Translations under genes and position numbers: made by a program | Shown: in pieces, positions 22,802-44,131 of the stretch | Layout of the letters: every line of letters begins with the position of its first letter | How positions within the stretch are numbered: position 1 is the stretch's first letter | The notes under the pieces: model-generated | The model's input: the letters and a program-made list of their open reading frames with translations, nothing else | Database searches by the model: none | Told to the model about the DNA's origin: nothing | Assembly: GCA_018398805.1 (NCBI GenBank) | Contig: JAGFBZ010001926.1 | Span: 1,550,001 to 1,614,000 of the forward strand | Length of the DNA: 64,000 bases | Direction of reading: 5' to 3' | From: Hirundichthys speculiger | Taxonomy: Eukaryota > Chordata > Actinopteri > Beloniformes > Exocoetidae

Positions 22802-24904
22802 GGTGACTTAGATATCCAGACGTTCGGACAGCCTACCCTGAGATTGTCCAGTCCGACAACTGATAGACACAGCTCAAGGTTTGGAAAATCAAAAAGAAAA
22901 GGGAGCACAGAACCGTCACAGTTCTCTGTTGACACACATTGTGTGCTTTGAGGCCTAGACTGTCACGTGACATATCAAATTAAACTAAGGCTCTCTGCTG
23001 CCCTCCTTTGGAAAGTAACACACATTTTGGGATTCAGAAGCAGAGGCACAGTTGAAAATAAAAATACATTTGACTGACTGGATTAAAAAAAAAAAAAAAA
23101 AAAAGATTTCCTAAATTATATGTCCAAGAACCTACCGCTAATAACTGCTTAGAGTTGGTGGCTCCTACTGACATTAGTTTTGGAATTTCTAGCAACATGT
23201 CTGCCTCAACTTTATTTTATCTTCCAGACAAGAAACAACACCAACTTCAGATTCATCCTGTTGTAGGTCACCGAGACACAGCTATTTCAGTCCGAGTTTC
23301 AGGGTGTGCAGACTGAGCGAAATATGAGCCCAGATGGGCAGCACTCGAGTCAGCCAATCCAGAACTCCTTTACTGCAGCAGGATGCCCTTCTGGGATCCA
23401 GCAAGATCATTCAAGATGTATCAATGTGAAGTATACAAAGAAAGTGCTCTTAATATGTAATTCAAAGTTTAAGATGGAAGATCACTGGAGAAACTGACAG
23501 CTTTAAGAGGAAGTGTAAAACATTTTAATATGTTGCCTTATTTCACAGTGAAAAACAACAGCAGAAGTCTTTTTTTTTCAGCAGAATTGTTTTTGGCAAA
23601 TTACATCTAAATCCACGGAGAATGTACCCTTTTATAATGCCTACTGTGGCACGGGACCCTGGTTCACCGGGGCCACCGTCTGGATTGTCATGGATTATGA
23701 GTGAGACGTCAGTGCTGAGATGATACTGATGACAATGACAGTAACCCTTGAATGAAGCACTCAGAAACAGAACAAACAAGCTAAATTTTTGCCTTAGTAC
23801 AAACAGAAAAGTTGGGTATCAAAAAGAAAATCCATGCAAACAGGCACAAAGGGTGAATACAAATAATGAAATGCAAACAATACTCATGCTCTATTGTGTG
23901 GTGCAGGCTATACAAGGATTCTCTACTGTTGTAACATTTTCCGAGGAAAACATTTGATTTGACATCGTCATGCAAATGCAATATATTAAACAAGAAGGTT
24001 AACAGTAAAAGAAAGCCAACTGCACACCAGCAGGAAGAACATGACAACACATGCAGGAATTTCAATAACCGCCCTCTCCTATCAGTACAGTCAAATGTAT
24101 AAAATAAAAATGATAGCAGCCACAGATGGACAGGGAAAGTAAAGTCACTTAACATCACAATGATTCAAAAATACTGAAACATTCAAAAAAAATGTACAGT
24201 TTTCAAGGAAACATTCTGCAAAGTGCTTAAACAGTGTGCTTAGCTTCATTACAGATCAACTTCACAGATCCGACTGAGCTAATGCTGTTTTGCATTGAAA
24301 TCCTGCCCACATTCAAGTTAAAAACAGGATATAGTGAACATCTATGATGCAAATAATCACTGACAGATATATATATAATTATATAAAATGACTTCTGCCC
24401 TATAAACATATAGGCTCAAATGTAAGCAACAAATTAAACATAATGGCTTTCAATAGTGAAATGTGCTGAACCAACATACTGGAGTTAGGCTGGTATAAAC
24501 CAGTCAAGTGTATATTAACCATCAATTATACAATATTATAGGATGAGTGGAAATTATCAGCTACAGTGGGCATGCAGTCACATCTAGAATAGGCAGTTTT
24601 TATTCTCTCACACTTAGACCTTTTCTATCTCACTTCCTCACACACAAGAGAGATCTGTGATTAGTGGTTTAGGAACTTCTTGACTGCGACACGCACGTCA
24701 GTATTCATCTTTAACATCTTCTTAATCTGAGCCACTGTGTGCCCATAACACTGCTTGGACCTGTTCATCCACGTCTCTTTTACACTTTTCCCTCCCTCTG
24801 CTGTAGCTGGGGTCTGTGTAGATTTAAATTTTACTGCAGCTATACCCCATTTTTATTCTTGACTCTTCAGAGAAGTTCGGAGGCAATGCAGACCACAGCA
24901 GTTC
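22802..24904. other. nhlrc1 upstream region and ptdss1 3' UTR
   Basis: 22802-23000 is the probable nhlrc1 promoter and leader; it is not CpG-rich. A 20-base poly-A run lies at 23085-23104. The right part should hold the ptdss1 3' UTR. Minus-strand AATAAA motifs occur at 24857-24852 (48 bases past the stop) and 24603-24598. Open frames at 23543-24158 lack any family resemblance and are not called as genes. Confidence 0.5.
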
Positions 24905-34506
<9,602 letters not shown>

Positions 34507-34860
34507 GGCTGGACACGGATAGAGGGAGCAGCAGCAGCAGCTCTCAGAGCAGAGGCACGGAGAGAAAGTGATCCTCCTCCATCAACGAAACACCGTCGGG
34601 ACGCAGCTGAAATAAATATATAACGTTACATAACTAGAAAGCAACGCGCTGGGATGCCAGAGAAGAAGACAGTTAAAAGGGAAAGCGTTTATCTTAGATT
34701 TTGATTGGTTTGTTGGGAGTGTCAGAGCGGAAGAGTCGGTAGTTCCCCCTGAACGTCATGTGGGGAGAGAGTTTTCCACTGAGGGACTTTAAACCGGATG
34801 AGTTGCCTTCCCACGGCAGGGTCAGGCGTTGTAAAACACTCGAAACAACATTGACCGATG
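34507..34860 (-). promoter_or_regulatory. ptdss1: Putative ptdss1 promoter and 5' leader
   Basis: The segment directly upstream of the ptdss1 ATG is richer in GC and CpG than the introns and contains a (CAG)n-like GCAGCAGCAGCAGC stretch near 34529-34542. No TATA box is placed convincingly. Boundaries are a guess. Confidence 0.4.
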
Positions 34861-36365
34861 AAGAGATTATATTTTAAACGAGAGGCACATTAAGTGTGAT
34901 GGAAGTGAGCTTCAAAGACTATAACAAAAATCATGATATGCAGAAGTAGTAGCCTATACACAGTATACACACTCTCTCTCTCCACACACACGCACATAGA
35001 AATAAATGGATGGGCGGTTTGGTGTGTTGTCGCCATCTAGTGGCCATTCGTGGATATAGTCATCTTGGCATTAATTTTTTTTCATAAGTGCACAATTATA
35101 TGAAGTGTTTGGAAAGAATTTAATCAGGTTTCTTCATACATATGATACTTCAGGATTTTTCATACCTACTGATATTTTGCTCATTTCTATAATGGTACTG
35201 TCATCTTCTTATTTGTGGTTTCCATTCTTACCTTTCCTCTGAAGAGTTAAAACTTTTAAACATTTCCCCAAAATAGAATTCACTTAATCATACTACATCA
35301 GTGGTTAGGTTTCTGCCACAGAAATTAGTTATTGCATTTTTATTTAAACATAGATTTGTACAGAGAGCATTTGAAGCCTGTTTCTTTCTCGAACTGCACG
35401 CCATCATGTTGCAAAGAGGCAGGAGGAGCAGCACTGAGAAACCAGTGTTTCTCATTTCACTTCTCTGGAAGTGGGATTGTTGCCACTTTGACAAGACATG
35501 CTCATGTTTTTAAAAATCAATAGATCAGTACACAATAAATCACACGAAATTATATATTAAAAACCGATTTTATTATTTTTTCAACATTTTTCCACTGAAG
35601 GCAAATATCTCATTTGTACTTTTTCCATTTTTATTTTTAATTTTATTCTTGCAAACCGATTTGTTTTACATTACATCTAATTTCATTCATAGCTCTTTTT
35701 GTCCAGAAAAAGATGTATTCAAACACCTCCACACCTCTACCCATGAGAAGTTAATGGAGTTAATGTTTTTTTTTAGTGCACTGTTTTCATTTGTAGCATT
35801 TCATAACAAAGCTTCTTCTCCTGCTGCAGGATTAGAATTGACCCGGTGCCTGTAAAGATTAAGAGCAATTTTAAAAAAGTTTCCAGAACTAGAGTCATAG
35901 TTGGACAATTGCACCACATGACATTTCCCTTTTTCAGCAACAACAACAAAAAAAAAGGACAAATGCCTAATAATTCTCGTAAAGTTCTTGTGAATCTGTC
36001 CAAATATCCTCATTTCAAGTGTCACTTCTGAAAAAGTGCTGCCAGAGCTGGAAAGAGGAATAAGAGAGCTCTGCTGAGCCACTGGCATTGTATCATAGCC
36101 ATCAATCAAACAGCATCTGGTCATTTGACTGGCTGCCAAAGATTATATTGCTTTTTGTAATTTTACAGTTGTCATGGATGTTAAAGTTAACTAAAGAAAC
36201 CAAAATGGTTTTTTTTTATGTGTATTTCTGCTGCAAAGATGGGCATTTTAACACAGAAGTCAATGGGTCAATGTTTTGGAGCCAGCACCTAGTGGTCTGC
36301 AGAAGAACTGCAACAAAACCCACTTCCTCATTGACTTTGACTTGGACGTGGGGATGTTGGCACTT
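34861..36365. other. Intergenic between ptdss1 and MS4A gene
   Basis: No exon recognised. A match to the CTCF core motif lies at 35031-35044 (minus strand GCCACTAGATGGCG). The overlapping open frames on both strands at 35288-36139 do not resemble any family. Confidence 0.45.
35031..35044 (-). promoter_or_regulatory. Candidate CTCF site
   Basis: The minus strand reads GCCACTAGATGGCG, matching every position of the CTCF core CCASYAGRKGGC. It sits about 0.5 kb upstream of the ptdss1 ATG, between that gene and the MS4A pair. A single match can occur by chance or ride on a repeat. Confidence 0.4.
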
Positions 36366-36690
36366 GGTTATAATAAGATAAGATCAAACTCTTTTTTATC
36401 CCACAGCGGGGAAATTCACTTGTTAAGGCAGTTCATTAAATAGTATAAAGTGTAAAAAATAAATTAGTAGGAAAAAATAGCTAATTTAGCAATACAATGT
36501 AGGCTACATAAATATTTACATTAGAAATGGCGGGGATGATGATGATGGTGACATATGTGTGAGAGCTATTTTACAGTCCCATCAGTAGATAAAAAGTAAA
36601 AAACATTGATCAGGAGGGCCAACTCTGTCCTCCAAAGAGTCGGAGGACAGAGCTGGTCCTCCTGATCAATGTTTGGCATGATATAAGATT
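36366..36690 (-). mobile_element. Rex1-like LINE 3' end with internal hairpin
   Basis: The plus strand reads ATAAGATAAGATCAAACTC then TTATCCCACAGCGGGGAAAT. This is the reverse complement of the AATTTCCCC-GTGGGATAAA and TTATCTTAT tail of fish Rex1/Babar LINEs. The element therefore ends at about 36366 and extends rightward. A 33-bp-arm inverted repeat lies at 36601-36674 within or next to it. Confidence 0.6.
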
Positions 36691-36897
36691 GCTCTTTTTT
36701 TTGGTTAAAAGAAGTAAATATTTACATCAAACTTCTTTTTTTTTTTAAAGTATGTCTCATGACAGAACATCCTCTTTGATGGACCTGTTTTTAAACATTT
36801 GTCTCATAGAGTAGTTTGATGGAAATGTATCAGGACAAAATTGATTTATTCTGGTATTTAAGATGAGTGTGAGCCTTGCTGTTGGTCTTATAAAGGC

Positions 36898-37250
36898 AAG
36901 GCAAGTTTATTTGTAGAGCACAATTTGTACACAAGGCAATTCAAAGTGCTTTACAGATACATAAAATCACAAGAAGGCAAATAGAATAATTCCATAAACC
37001 ATAAAAGCATAAAAATATTCCTTAATGAATTAAAATAAAAATTAATTAAAAAAGAAGAGTGCCGATAAAATCCTTTCAATTTTCATATGCACATTCTAAA
37101 CTAAAATCAGCCTGGATCTGAACATTGTCAGAGTTGAGGCCTGACTCACATCTTCCGAGAGACCGTTCCAGATTTTATTAACATAAGAGACTGTTCCAGA
37201 TTTTATTAACATAAAACTGAAACACAGAAAACGACCTTGTTTACCTTGGG
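36898..37250. repeat. Fish interspersed repeat (AAGGCAAG...TTTACAG type)
   Basis: Starts AAGGCAAGGCAAGTTTATTT and continues ACACAAGGCAATTCAAAGTG then CTTTACAG, a very common teleost LINE/SINE-related segment. At 37159-37214 a 28-bp unit is tandemly duplicated with one mismatch. Confidence 0.6.
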
Positions 37251-38268
37251 TTCACCTTGGGTCCTTTAAGTCATTTTTCTGTTGTGTATTTAATACCACT
37301 TTAAAATAATGTTTTAATACAGTGTATAACTCAAACGAAATCTCACTGCAATGATTTAAACATTAGCTGTAATTAGAAAAATAGCACAAAGACAAGATAT
37401 ATTAAATACTTAAACTTGTTAATTTTTAGCTCGTGCAAATGATACCCAAAGAGATCAATTTACATCTGCTATCAGTCAGTTTGCAACAAAGTAACACATA
37501 ACATATTTTGTGTGCTTCTTATCATTGAGGAAAGAGTTGGAAAGGGTTGTAGAAATGGATCTGTTTTTTAGACCAATAAAATGAACAAACATAATGTAAA
37601 TACCAACATTTATTTTATTATTTAATAAGATTGATATGATTCACAAGCACAATAGTGACTTAAAAATCAATCAAAAATATGAAAAGTTAGGCCTAAAGTA
37701 ATACATGAACATGAAAAAAATGTCATTAATGTAAAAAGACAAGTACTAAGGGTTTCCAGTTTGATTTGCAAGTTTGATTGCTGTGCTGATGAAAACTGCA
37801 TGTTTATTCACAAATTTAAATGAAAGCAAAATAAAACCCAGCGGAAAACGCAGCTTTTGAAATAAGCAGCACTGAGGCCGTACCCGCGTATGCACATCCT
37901 GTCAGAAGAAATTCACAAAACTGTCAAACATACAACAAGGCTTTGAGAAGTATTAAGCTGTAATGCAGCGATCGGTGCTAAGTGGTCGATGCTTTCTCTT
38001 TCTTCACCTGGATATGAAAGAGCTGATTTGCTGAATATTATACAAAAAGAAAGTAAAAACAGCTAATGACAAAAAAAAAAAAAATGTTATTTTTATTTAT
38101 CTTTCAGCTCCAATGCATTATAATACATCTCTTTGCATGTTTTCCAGCAATTTCTAAAACAGAAACAACTAAAACCTGACTTTCAGAGTATTTGCTGCAA
38201 AAGGACTTTACAAGCTAAAACACAACATACGTGGAGGTTGATTCTTGGTTTGCTTCAGCGTTGAAGAT
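37251..38268. other. Intergenic, 3' side of MS4A gene 1
   Basis: AT-rich with no exon. The minus-strand AATAAA at 38097-38092 lies about 170 bases beyond the stop of the MS4A gene and is a plausible polyadenylation signal. Confidence 0.45.
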
Positions 38269-39648
38269 TCAGTCTCCCTGCTTCAGCAGTATGGTCGGCT
38301 GCAGAACAAACAAACGGGGATCGTTATCATTTGCTTATTTTTCTTTTGTGTAGCCACGGTGTGTGTATATAGAGAAACTGTCTGACATACCAGAATGTTG
38401 AAATGTTCTCTGCATACAGCTTTACACAACCAGTAGATCAAGAATATGGCCATCACACTTTCAGCACCCAGTAGAGTCATGATCAATCCTTGGATGCCAG
38501 TGTTCATCTAACAACAGATGGGGAAGACATAAATATTGTAGTACACAAACAAATGATTTATAAAGAAATCTGAATCAATCAAAGCTGATAATGTTATATA
38601 CCTCCCGAGGTCCTGAGTATCGGTTTGCGTAAAAGCCCCAATTAGACATCACGCAGAGAGGGAATGCTGCAATAGACCAGAAGAAGCTGATGATGTTCAG
38701 GAAGAATGACAGTTTTGCCTGAAAAAGGGGAAAATAGATTAAGATTACATTCACAGACATCCAGTTTTTGCAGCTCTTACTTTTCTAAATGAAGAGCGTA
38801 TTTGGTTATTGAACAACATAGACGAACCATATCTTGATCTGAGTGATATAATATTCTGTTAGAACTGTTGAAATATAGAAAACGAATTTCTCAAAGAAAC
38901 TGGAAGCTGTAGTAAGATAAAGACATTTAACTGGCTCAGAGGTGCAATCAACAGATTGGATCATTTTAAAGTTAAGTTAAGTTGCAGTTGAAGACTACAG
39001 TTTTCTTTGATTTTAGAGTAATTTTTTTTTACTTTTGATGAGTTGTTCATTTTGAAACAAGCTGTTGACTGTAAATGTGGATACTTACCAAGTGGATGTT
39101 TGGATGTCTCCCTGCTCCATAGGACAGCATGCCACAGATCACAAACTAAAAATATCGTAGTCAATCATATCAGTTATCAAACCCTTAGAAATGTAATGAT
39201 TTGTTAATTCTGATAAAACTACTCTTGAAACAGCTTTTACCAGAATACTCGGTGAAGTGTAGATCAAAGACAACCTGTTTTTGCAAACCAGACCGAGTGC
39301 AAAAATGAAGACTCCAACAGCGGCTTGGGCTGCCTTATAGCAAAGGAAAAAAGACAATAAACATAACACAAAACATCCAGAAAATTCTGTGTAAGCTTGC
39401 AGAAATTTTGTGTGTGTTATCTCACACAAAAAAAATTATTTCTGTACAGCATCCATCCATCTGCAGTACAATGCGGGTAAACTTACTCCGAGAGGTTTGG
39501 GTTTTCCCTTAATGATAAAAAGCTTGAAAGTATCCTTGAAAACACAGTGGAATTTTTCTGGCATCAGATGACCATCCTGAAGATCCTTGAGACTCCCGAT
39601 GGGAATGGTGATGATCATAGATGAGTCACATTTGAACGACTTCTTCAT
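38269..39648 (-). CDS. Membrane-spanning 4-domains (MS4A) family protein 1
   Basis: Six coding exons: 39487-39648, 39241-39333, 39089-39145, 38602-38718, 38391-38507, 38269-38298. They total 576 nt, or 191 residues. Every exon is a multiple of three and every intron is in phase 0 with GT/AG ends. Four hydrophobic segments are visible: about residues 55-72 (AAQAAVGVFIFALGLV), 80-102, 105-128 (KLSFFLNIISFFWSIAAFPL) and 147-172. The segment before TM1, FKLFIIKGKPKPLG, is the MS4A hallmark (KxxPKxLG). The family comprises small tetraspan plasma-membrane proteins that assemble with receptors or modulate calcium entry; individual fish members are mostly uncharacterised. The ATG at 39648 follows a splice acceptor by a few bases, so a non-coding first exon lies upstream. 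It is head to head with the gene at 44132. One-to-one orthology to a mammalian MS4A cannot be claimed. Confidence 0.87.
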
Positions 39649-40660
39649 TCTCCTGTCGACAGAACAAAAGATTGTCAGACTGCTTTATATCCCAGGTGGT
39701 GATCAATTTTTGAGGTGTTCAGAAACACCAATAATACCTTTTCTGTATTTTCTTTGCTTGATTCAGATGAGAAATTTTTCGCTTTGTCAGATTCGTTCTT
39801 CAAGGAAATGACCTGGTTAGTCAATTGTCTACTTGTTTCGACTCTCCTCCAACACCTCTAACCCTGCCCCACCACAAAAACACTTACCAACACACTTTTA
39901 CACACACACACACACACAGACACACAATTTTAGGAAATATTATTAAAACAGTTACTAGAAAAGTTAGTATTTAAACTTATTTATGCCAAGTTGCACAAAG
40001 TCCAAAGAGGATTTCCTGAAAAGAAAACAGCAAAGAATAGGACAGTCACATAGAAGTAAAGAATATAGTAAATAATATCGCAGAGACAAACAGCAGGGTG
40101 AGGAAGTCATAGTGTTTGCTTACCTCATTTGTGTGAGTTTGCAGGGAAGTGAGGTGCATGTTTAAAAAAGCGAGACTTGAGACTGACACAAAGAGTGAAA
40201 AAGATATTGCTCAAGCCAAACGTGGTAAGAATCCTGAAGATCTTAAATCATTATGTTTGATTTTTTTATATATATTTATATAGCTTTTCCAAACACTTTT
40301 GCAGCATATGGTATAGTTTTACCTTATTATTCTGTAAGTTTCTGTGTTTTATAAATGTGTTCCCTTTATTTGCAGATTAGAGCTGTTTTTTTTGTTTGCT
40401 ACATTGTAGACTATCGTCATGTTTGGTATCTCGTAACATGAATTTGAATGAGACACATCATTATGTTAAAACAACATTCATAATTGTATTTAATGAAAAT
40501 CATGTTTGTGAATCTGGAATGAACTTCTTCAGATTTAAACGTCCATGAATATAAAACTCTGTACACAAATATAGAGATGTTATGATCTAAATCAAAATTT
40601 TTTTTCTTTTCACTGGGATGTGAGTCTTTGCTTTGTCTCCAGAAAAATGAAAGTCAAAGT
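39649..40660. other. 5' region of MS4A gene 1
   Basis: An acceptor (TCGACAG|GAGAATG on the minus strand) directly precedes the coding start, so the 5' UTR exon and promoter must lie in this region or further right. A (CA)n tract lies at about 39900-39925. No other coding sequence was seen. Confidence 0.45.
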
Positions 40661-40999
40661 ATAGTCAGATCTAGAAGTATTTGGACAGTGAAAGAGTTTT
40701 TAATCATTTTGGCTTTCTATGCCACCATAAGGGATTTAACGTAAAACAATCAAGATGTGATAAAAGTCTTTCAGCTTTAATTTAAGAGATTTCACAGAAA
40801 TATGGCATTTATTACTCAGGAATTGTGGGAATTCTTAGCAAAGTACTTATATTTTTAACATACTATCATCTTTAATACATCATGTTCAATATCTGCCTGA
40901 CATCTGACTTGGTCATTGAAGATTTTTCCTTTTATTTGCCTTCGAAATTCTTGATTTTTTTTCATAGTGTGTTCAATCTGTAACCAATCTGCACAGTTT

Positions 41000-41510
41000 T
41001 ATAGCATTTGGCTGAGTGTGAGCAGAGGGTATAGATCTAAAGGCCCATCTTTGTTCCAGCCCTCAGCTATGGTCATGAACTGTGGTGACCAAAAGAACGA
41101 GATTGCAGATACAATCCGCTGAAATGAGTTTCCTCCTGCAGGGTGGCTGAACTCCTTTAGAGTTAGGGAGAGCAGTTCAGTCATCTGGGAAGAGACTCAG
41201 AGTAGAGCCGCTGTTTTTATACATCGAGAGGAGCCAGTTGAGGCGGTTCGGAGATTTGGTCAGGATGCCGCCCGGGCGACATGTTTCAGGCATGTCCAAC
41301 TGGGAGAAGACCACAGAGCAGACCCAGGAACACACTGGAGAGATTATAAAGAGACTTGGCTGACCTCAGAGCGCCTCGGTGTCCTCTCGGAAGAGCTGGA
41401 AGAGGCAGCTGGAGAGAGGGAGGTCTGGGCCTCTCTGCTTAAGGTGCTTCCTCCGTGACCTGATTACAGATAAGCAGAAGTTAGAGGATGGATGGATGGA
41501 TGGAGTATAA
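41000..41510 (+). mobile_element. RTE-like LINE 3' end with (GATG)n tail
   Basis: Contains GAGATTTGGTCAGGATGCCG then CCCGGGCGAC, GGTCTGGGCCTCTCTGCTTA and GATAAGCAGAAGTTAGAGGA, ending in tandem TGGATGGATGGA. This is the 3' terminus of a well-known fish RTE-type LINE. It lies inside the Tc1-like element. Confidence 0.7.
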
Positions 41511-41659
41511 CTCTATACACCACAGAATTCATCAGATACTTCTGTCCAGCAAGTCACATCAACAGTAAACACCAGTGAGCCTGTTTCATTGTCAGCCACA
41601 CATGTCCATACGATAACACTGCCTCCACGATGTTTAACACATTGATGTGGTATGTTTTG

Positions 41660-42440
41660 GATCAAATCAAACTTTATTTATATAGCACTTTTCATACACA
41701 TAAAATGCAACACAAAGTGCTTGACAAAATAAAATAAAACATAAAACAGGAACACAACAAATAAAAACCCGTCCCTCACACGCTCACACACAAAGCACAC
41801 ACACGCACCCTCACAGCACAAAGTAAATAGTTTAGTAAGATGGCAGGGCACTGAAGATCCAGGTGAGGAAAGACCACCTATGGGAGGCCATCCACACCAA
41901 GAGGCGCCACAGCCTGCAACCACAGGGGCACCGTCCCAGAGACCACCTCAACCCAGATAGACTAGGGAAGGATCTACATGTTGTGCAGACCCCCCCAGTC
42001 ATCCAGGCCCGAGGGATCTCCAAGACCTCGTCTCCACGAGCAGACCAGACACACCTCCCAGTGTGGAGGGCCCCCATGAGGAAACACTGGAGCTAAAAAC
42101 TAAAAGGTTAAAATACAGTAAAACAGGATAAAAACAGACAAAGGACACAATAATGATAAAATGTATAAAAATGTAAGGAAATTGGAGATGTAAAAACTAT
42201 GTTTTTTTAAATAGAATTTAAAGATTTATTGGTAATAAAATGCACAGAGACTCAAAAATAAATTAAATAATTAAAATCATTACAGATCAGGAAGAGTAAA
42301 ATAAAAACTAAGAGTTAAAGAAATCAGGTAAAAGCCAAATTAAAAAGGTGACTCAATAAATAGAATAAAGATAGAATAAAGTAGAAGAAGCTAAAATACT
42401 AAGAGATTAATAAATGAAAAGCCAGACTAAATAGGTGGAG
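41660..42440. repeat. Teleost LINE-derived repeat in Tc1-like element
   Basis: Begins ATCAAATCAAACTTTATTTA then TATAGCACTTTTCATACACA and AAAGTGCTTGACAAAATAAA, a common fish repeat head. Overlapping open frames on both strands at 41678-42096 are remnants, not a gene. Confidence 0.6.
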
Positions 42441-43124
42441 CCGCTTTTTAAAAACATCAACATTCTCCGCAGACCTGAGGCTCTGCGGCAGCTGTTCCTT
42501 TCCTTCTCCATGATTTTCTGTCCACATCTTTCTGATTCATCTGTCCAAAGAGTCTGATGTGTTTTCTGGCAAAGTCAAATCTGTCTTTCCTTTTCATGAA
42601 TGTTACTAGAAGTTTACACCTTGTTGTAAACCTTTTGTGTGTACGTTCATGAAGGCACCTATTTAATGTTGACTTTTGTAATGATACGCCAACCTTCTCC
42701 AGAGTATTCTTGACTTCTCTTAATATCGTGAAGGGCTTTTTCTTAGCCAAGGAAAGTATACTGTAATCATCCTCTTTAGCTGTTTTTCATGGCCTTCCAG
42801 GCCTTTTCATGTTGTTGATCTCACCAATGCTTTCATCTTTTTAAGAATGTACCAAACTCTTGATTTGACTACTCGTAAGGTTTTTTTTTTAACTGCCTCT
42901 AATAGATTTGACGTTATTTCTTCAGTCTGATGATGGCCTCCTTCGCTTTCATTGAGACCTGACAAATACCAACTCACAGCCCAATATAAACGCTAGACCT
43001 TTTATCTGCTTCATTTGTCTTGAAGTAAAGAGGGAACGGCCAATTTACTTCTTTTCAGTCAATTGACCAAATTATTTTAAGCCCCTGAATGGAGGTACTT
43101 GCTTAAAATATCTATTATTTTTAC

Positions 43125-43740
43125 ATAATAATAATGATTATAATACATTTTATTAAAAATCACCTCTTATAACACTCAAGGCCCCCTCAAAAAGATAAAA
43201 ACAAATGGAAGCAATAAATAAAAAATAAAAATACAATAACACAAGATAAAAAGGCAAACACAATCCAAAGTGGAGCAGTGCAGTTACAGAGAGTATGATG
43301 TTTTGAAGAGGTGGGCTTCGAGGCTGGATATAGTCGATATTACAGATGTCTGATTTAGGAGCAGAGCGGCTGAAGGTTCTGTGGTGCTGAGGCGGGCGGC
43401 GAGCACAATGGGTTGGCTGGAGGAGAAGATCAGACAGATGAGGAGCGGTGAGATTATGGATGACCTTGAAAGTGTGAAGGAGAAATTCTAAATACAATTC
43501 TGGATTTAAACGGGAACCAGTGTCGTTCATGTAAGACAGGAGTGATGTGGTGAAAAGAGGGAGTTTTGGTGATGATACTGGGAGGGGAATTCTGGACCAG
43601 ATTGAAGCTTATGGAGGGATTTGTGAGGGAGGCCATAGAGGAGGGAATTACAGTAGGCTGTGGACAAGGATAGAGGTGGAGTGGACATGCTTTGATCACA
43701 TTTTGGTTGTTTTCCTTTCAAATCTCTTGGTGGTAGTAAA
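43125..43740. repeat. LINE-like fragment inside Tc1-like element
   Basis: Starts with ATAATACATTTTATTAAAAA then TCACCTCTTATAACACTCAA. It holds GATGACCTTGAAAGTGTGAA and GGGAACCAGTGTCGTTCATG, words typical of degraded fish LINE tails. Open frames occur on both strands and none is intact. Confidence 0.45.
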
Positions 43741-43791
43741 GGCAAAATGATAAAAAACATTGTTATTGTCCAAATACTTCTGGACCTAAAC

Positions 43792-44131
43792 AAAACAGTA
43801 CAAATCAATGTCTTTTGATGCATTTTCCATATCATACCATTTTTCTTTTACTTCTGGTGGTTTATGTTGAAAAAAAAGTTGTTACTATAAGAAATCCCAA
43901 CTGCTCCTATAAAATAACCCTCTTTTCCTCATCTCAAAGTTTTAGAAATCTGTTAAAATAAGTCTTTATTCTTTCTATTTGTGACACAAGGATGTCAGTT
44001 TTCAGACTCTGCAGTACAGTGTAGTTGTTTTTTTTTTTTCACAATTTGACATTAAGTCGTAAAGGGGCTTAGGTCCAAAACAAACAATCATTTTCAAATT
44101 ATGACATTATTGTCCAGACCTGAGAAGCGCT
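43792..44131. other. Upstream region of MS4A gene 2
   Basis: AT-rich, with a poly-T run near 44027-44040. It contains the leader ACCTGAGAAGCGCT just before the ATG. No TATA box was assigned. Confidence 0.4.

Larger units (their letters stand above)
40661..43791 (-). mobile_element. Tc1-like transposon with nested LINE insertions
   Basis: Left terminus GTCAGATCTAGAAGTATTTG and right terminus CCAAATACTTCTGGACCTAA are inverted copies sharing AGAAGTATTTGGACA. The antisense transposase remnant at 42457-42990 keeps LEKVGVSLQKSTLNRCLHE and FARKHIRLFGQMNQKDVDRK, the HTH and DDE regions of Tc1 enzymes. The original element, about 1.6 kb, is expanded by insertions at 41000-41510, 41660-42440 and 43125-43740. 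Confidence 0.75.

Noticed and set aside
23781..24158. 125-codon minus-strand frame rich in Phe/Leu/Cys
   Set aside because: Falls in the probable ptdss1 3' UTR. A poly-Phe-like composition arises from A/T-rich DNA, and an opposing frame also exists.
41678..42096. Overlapping open frames on both strands between the MS4A genes
   Set aside because: They sit inside a LINE-derived repeat nested in a Tc1-like element and are low-quality on both strands.
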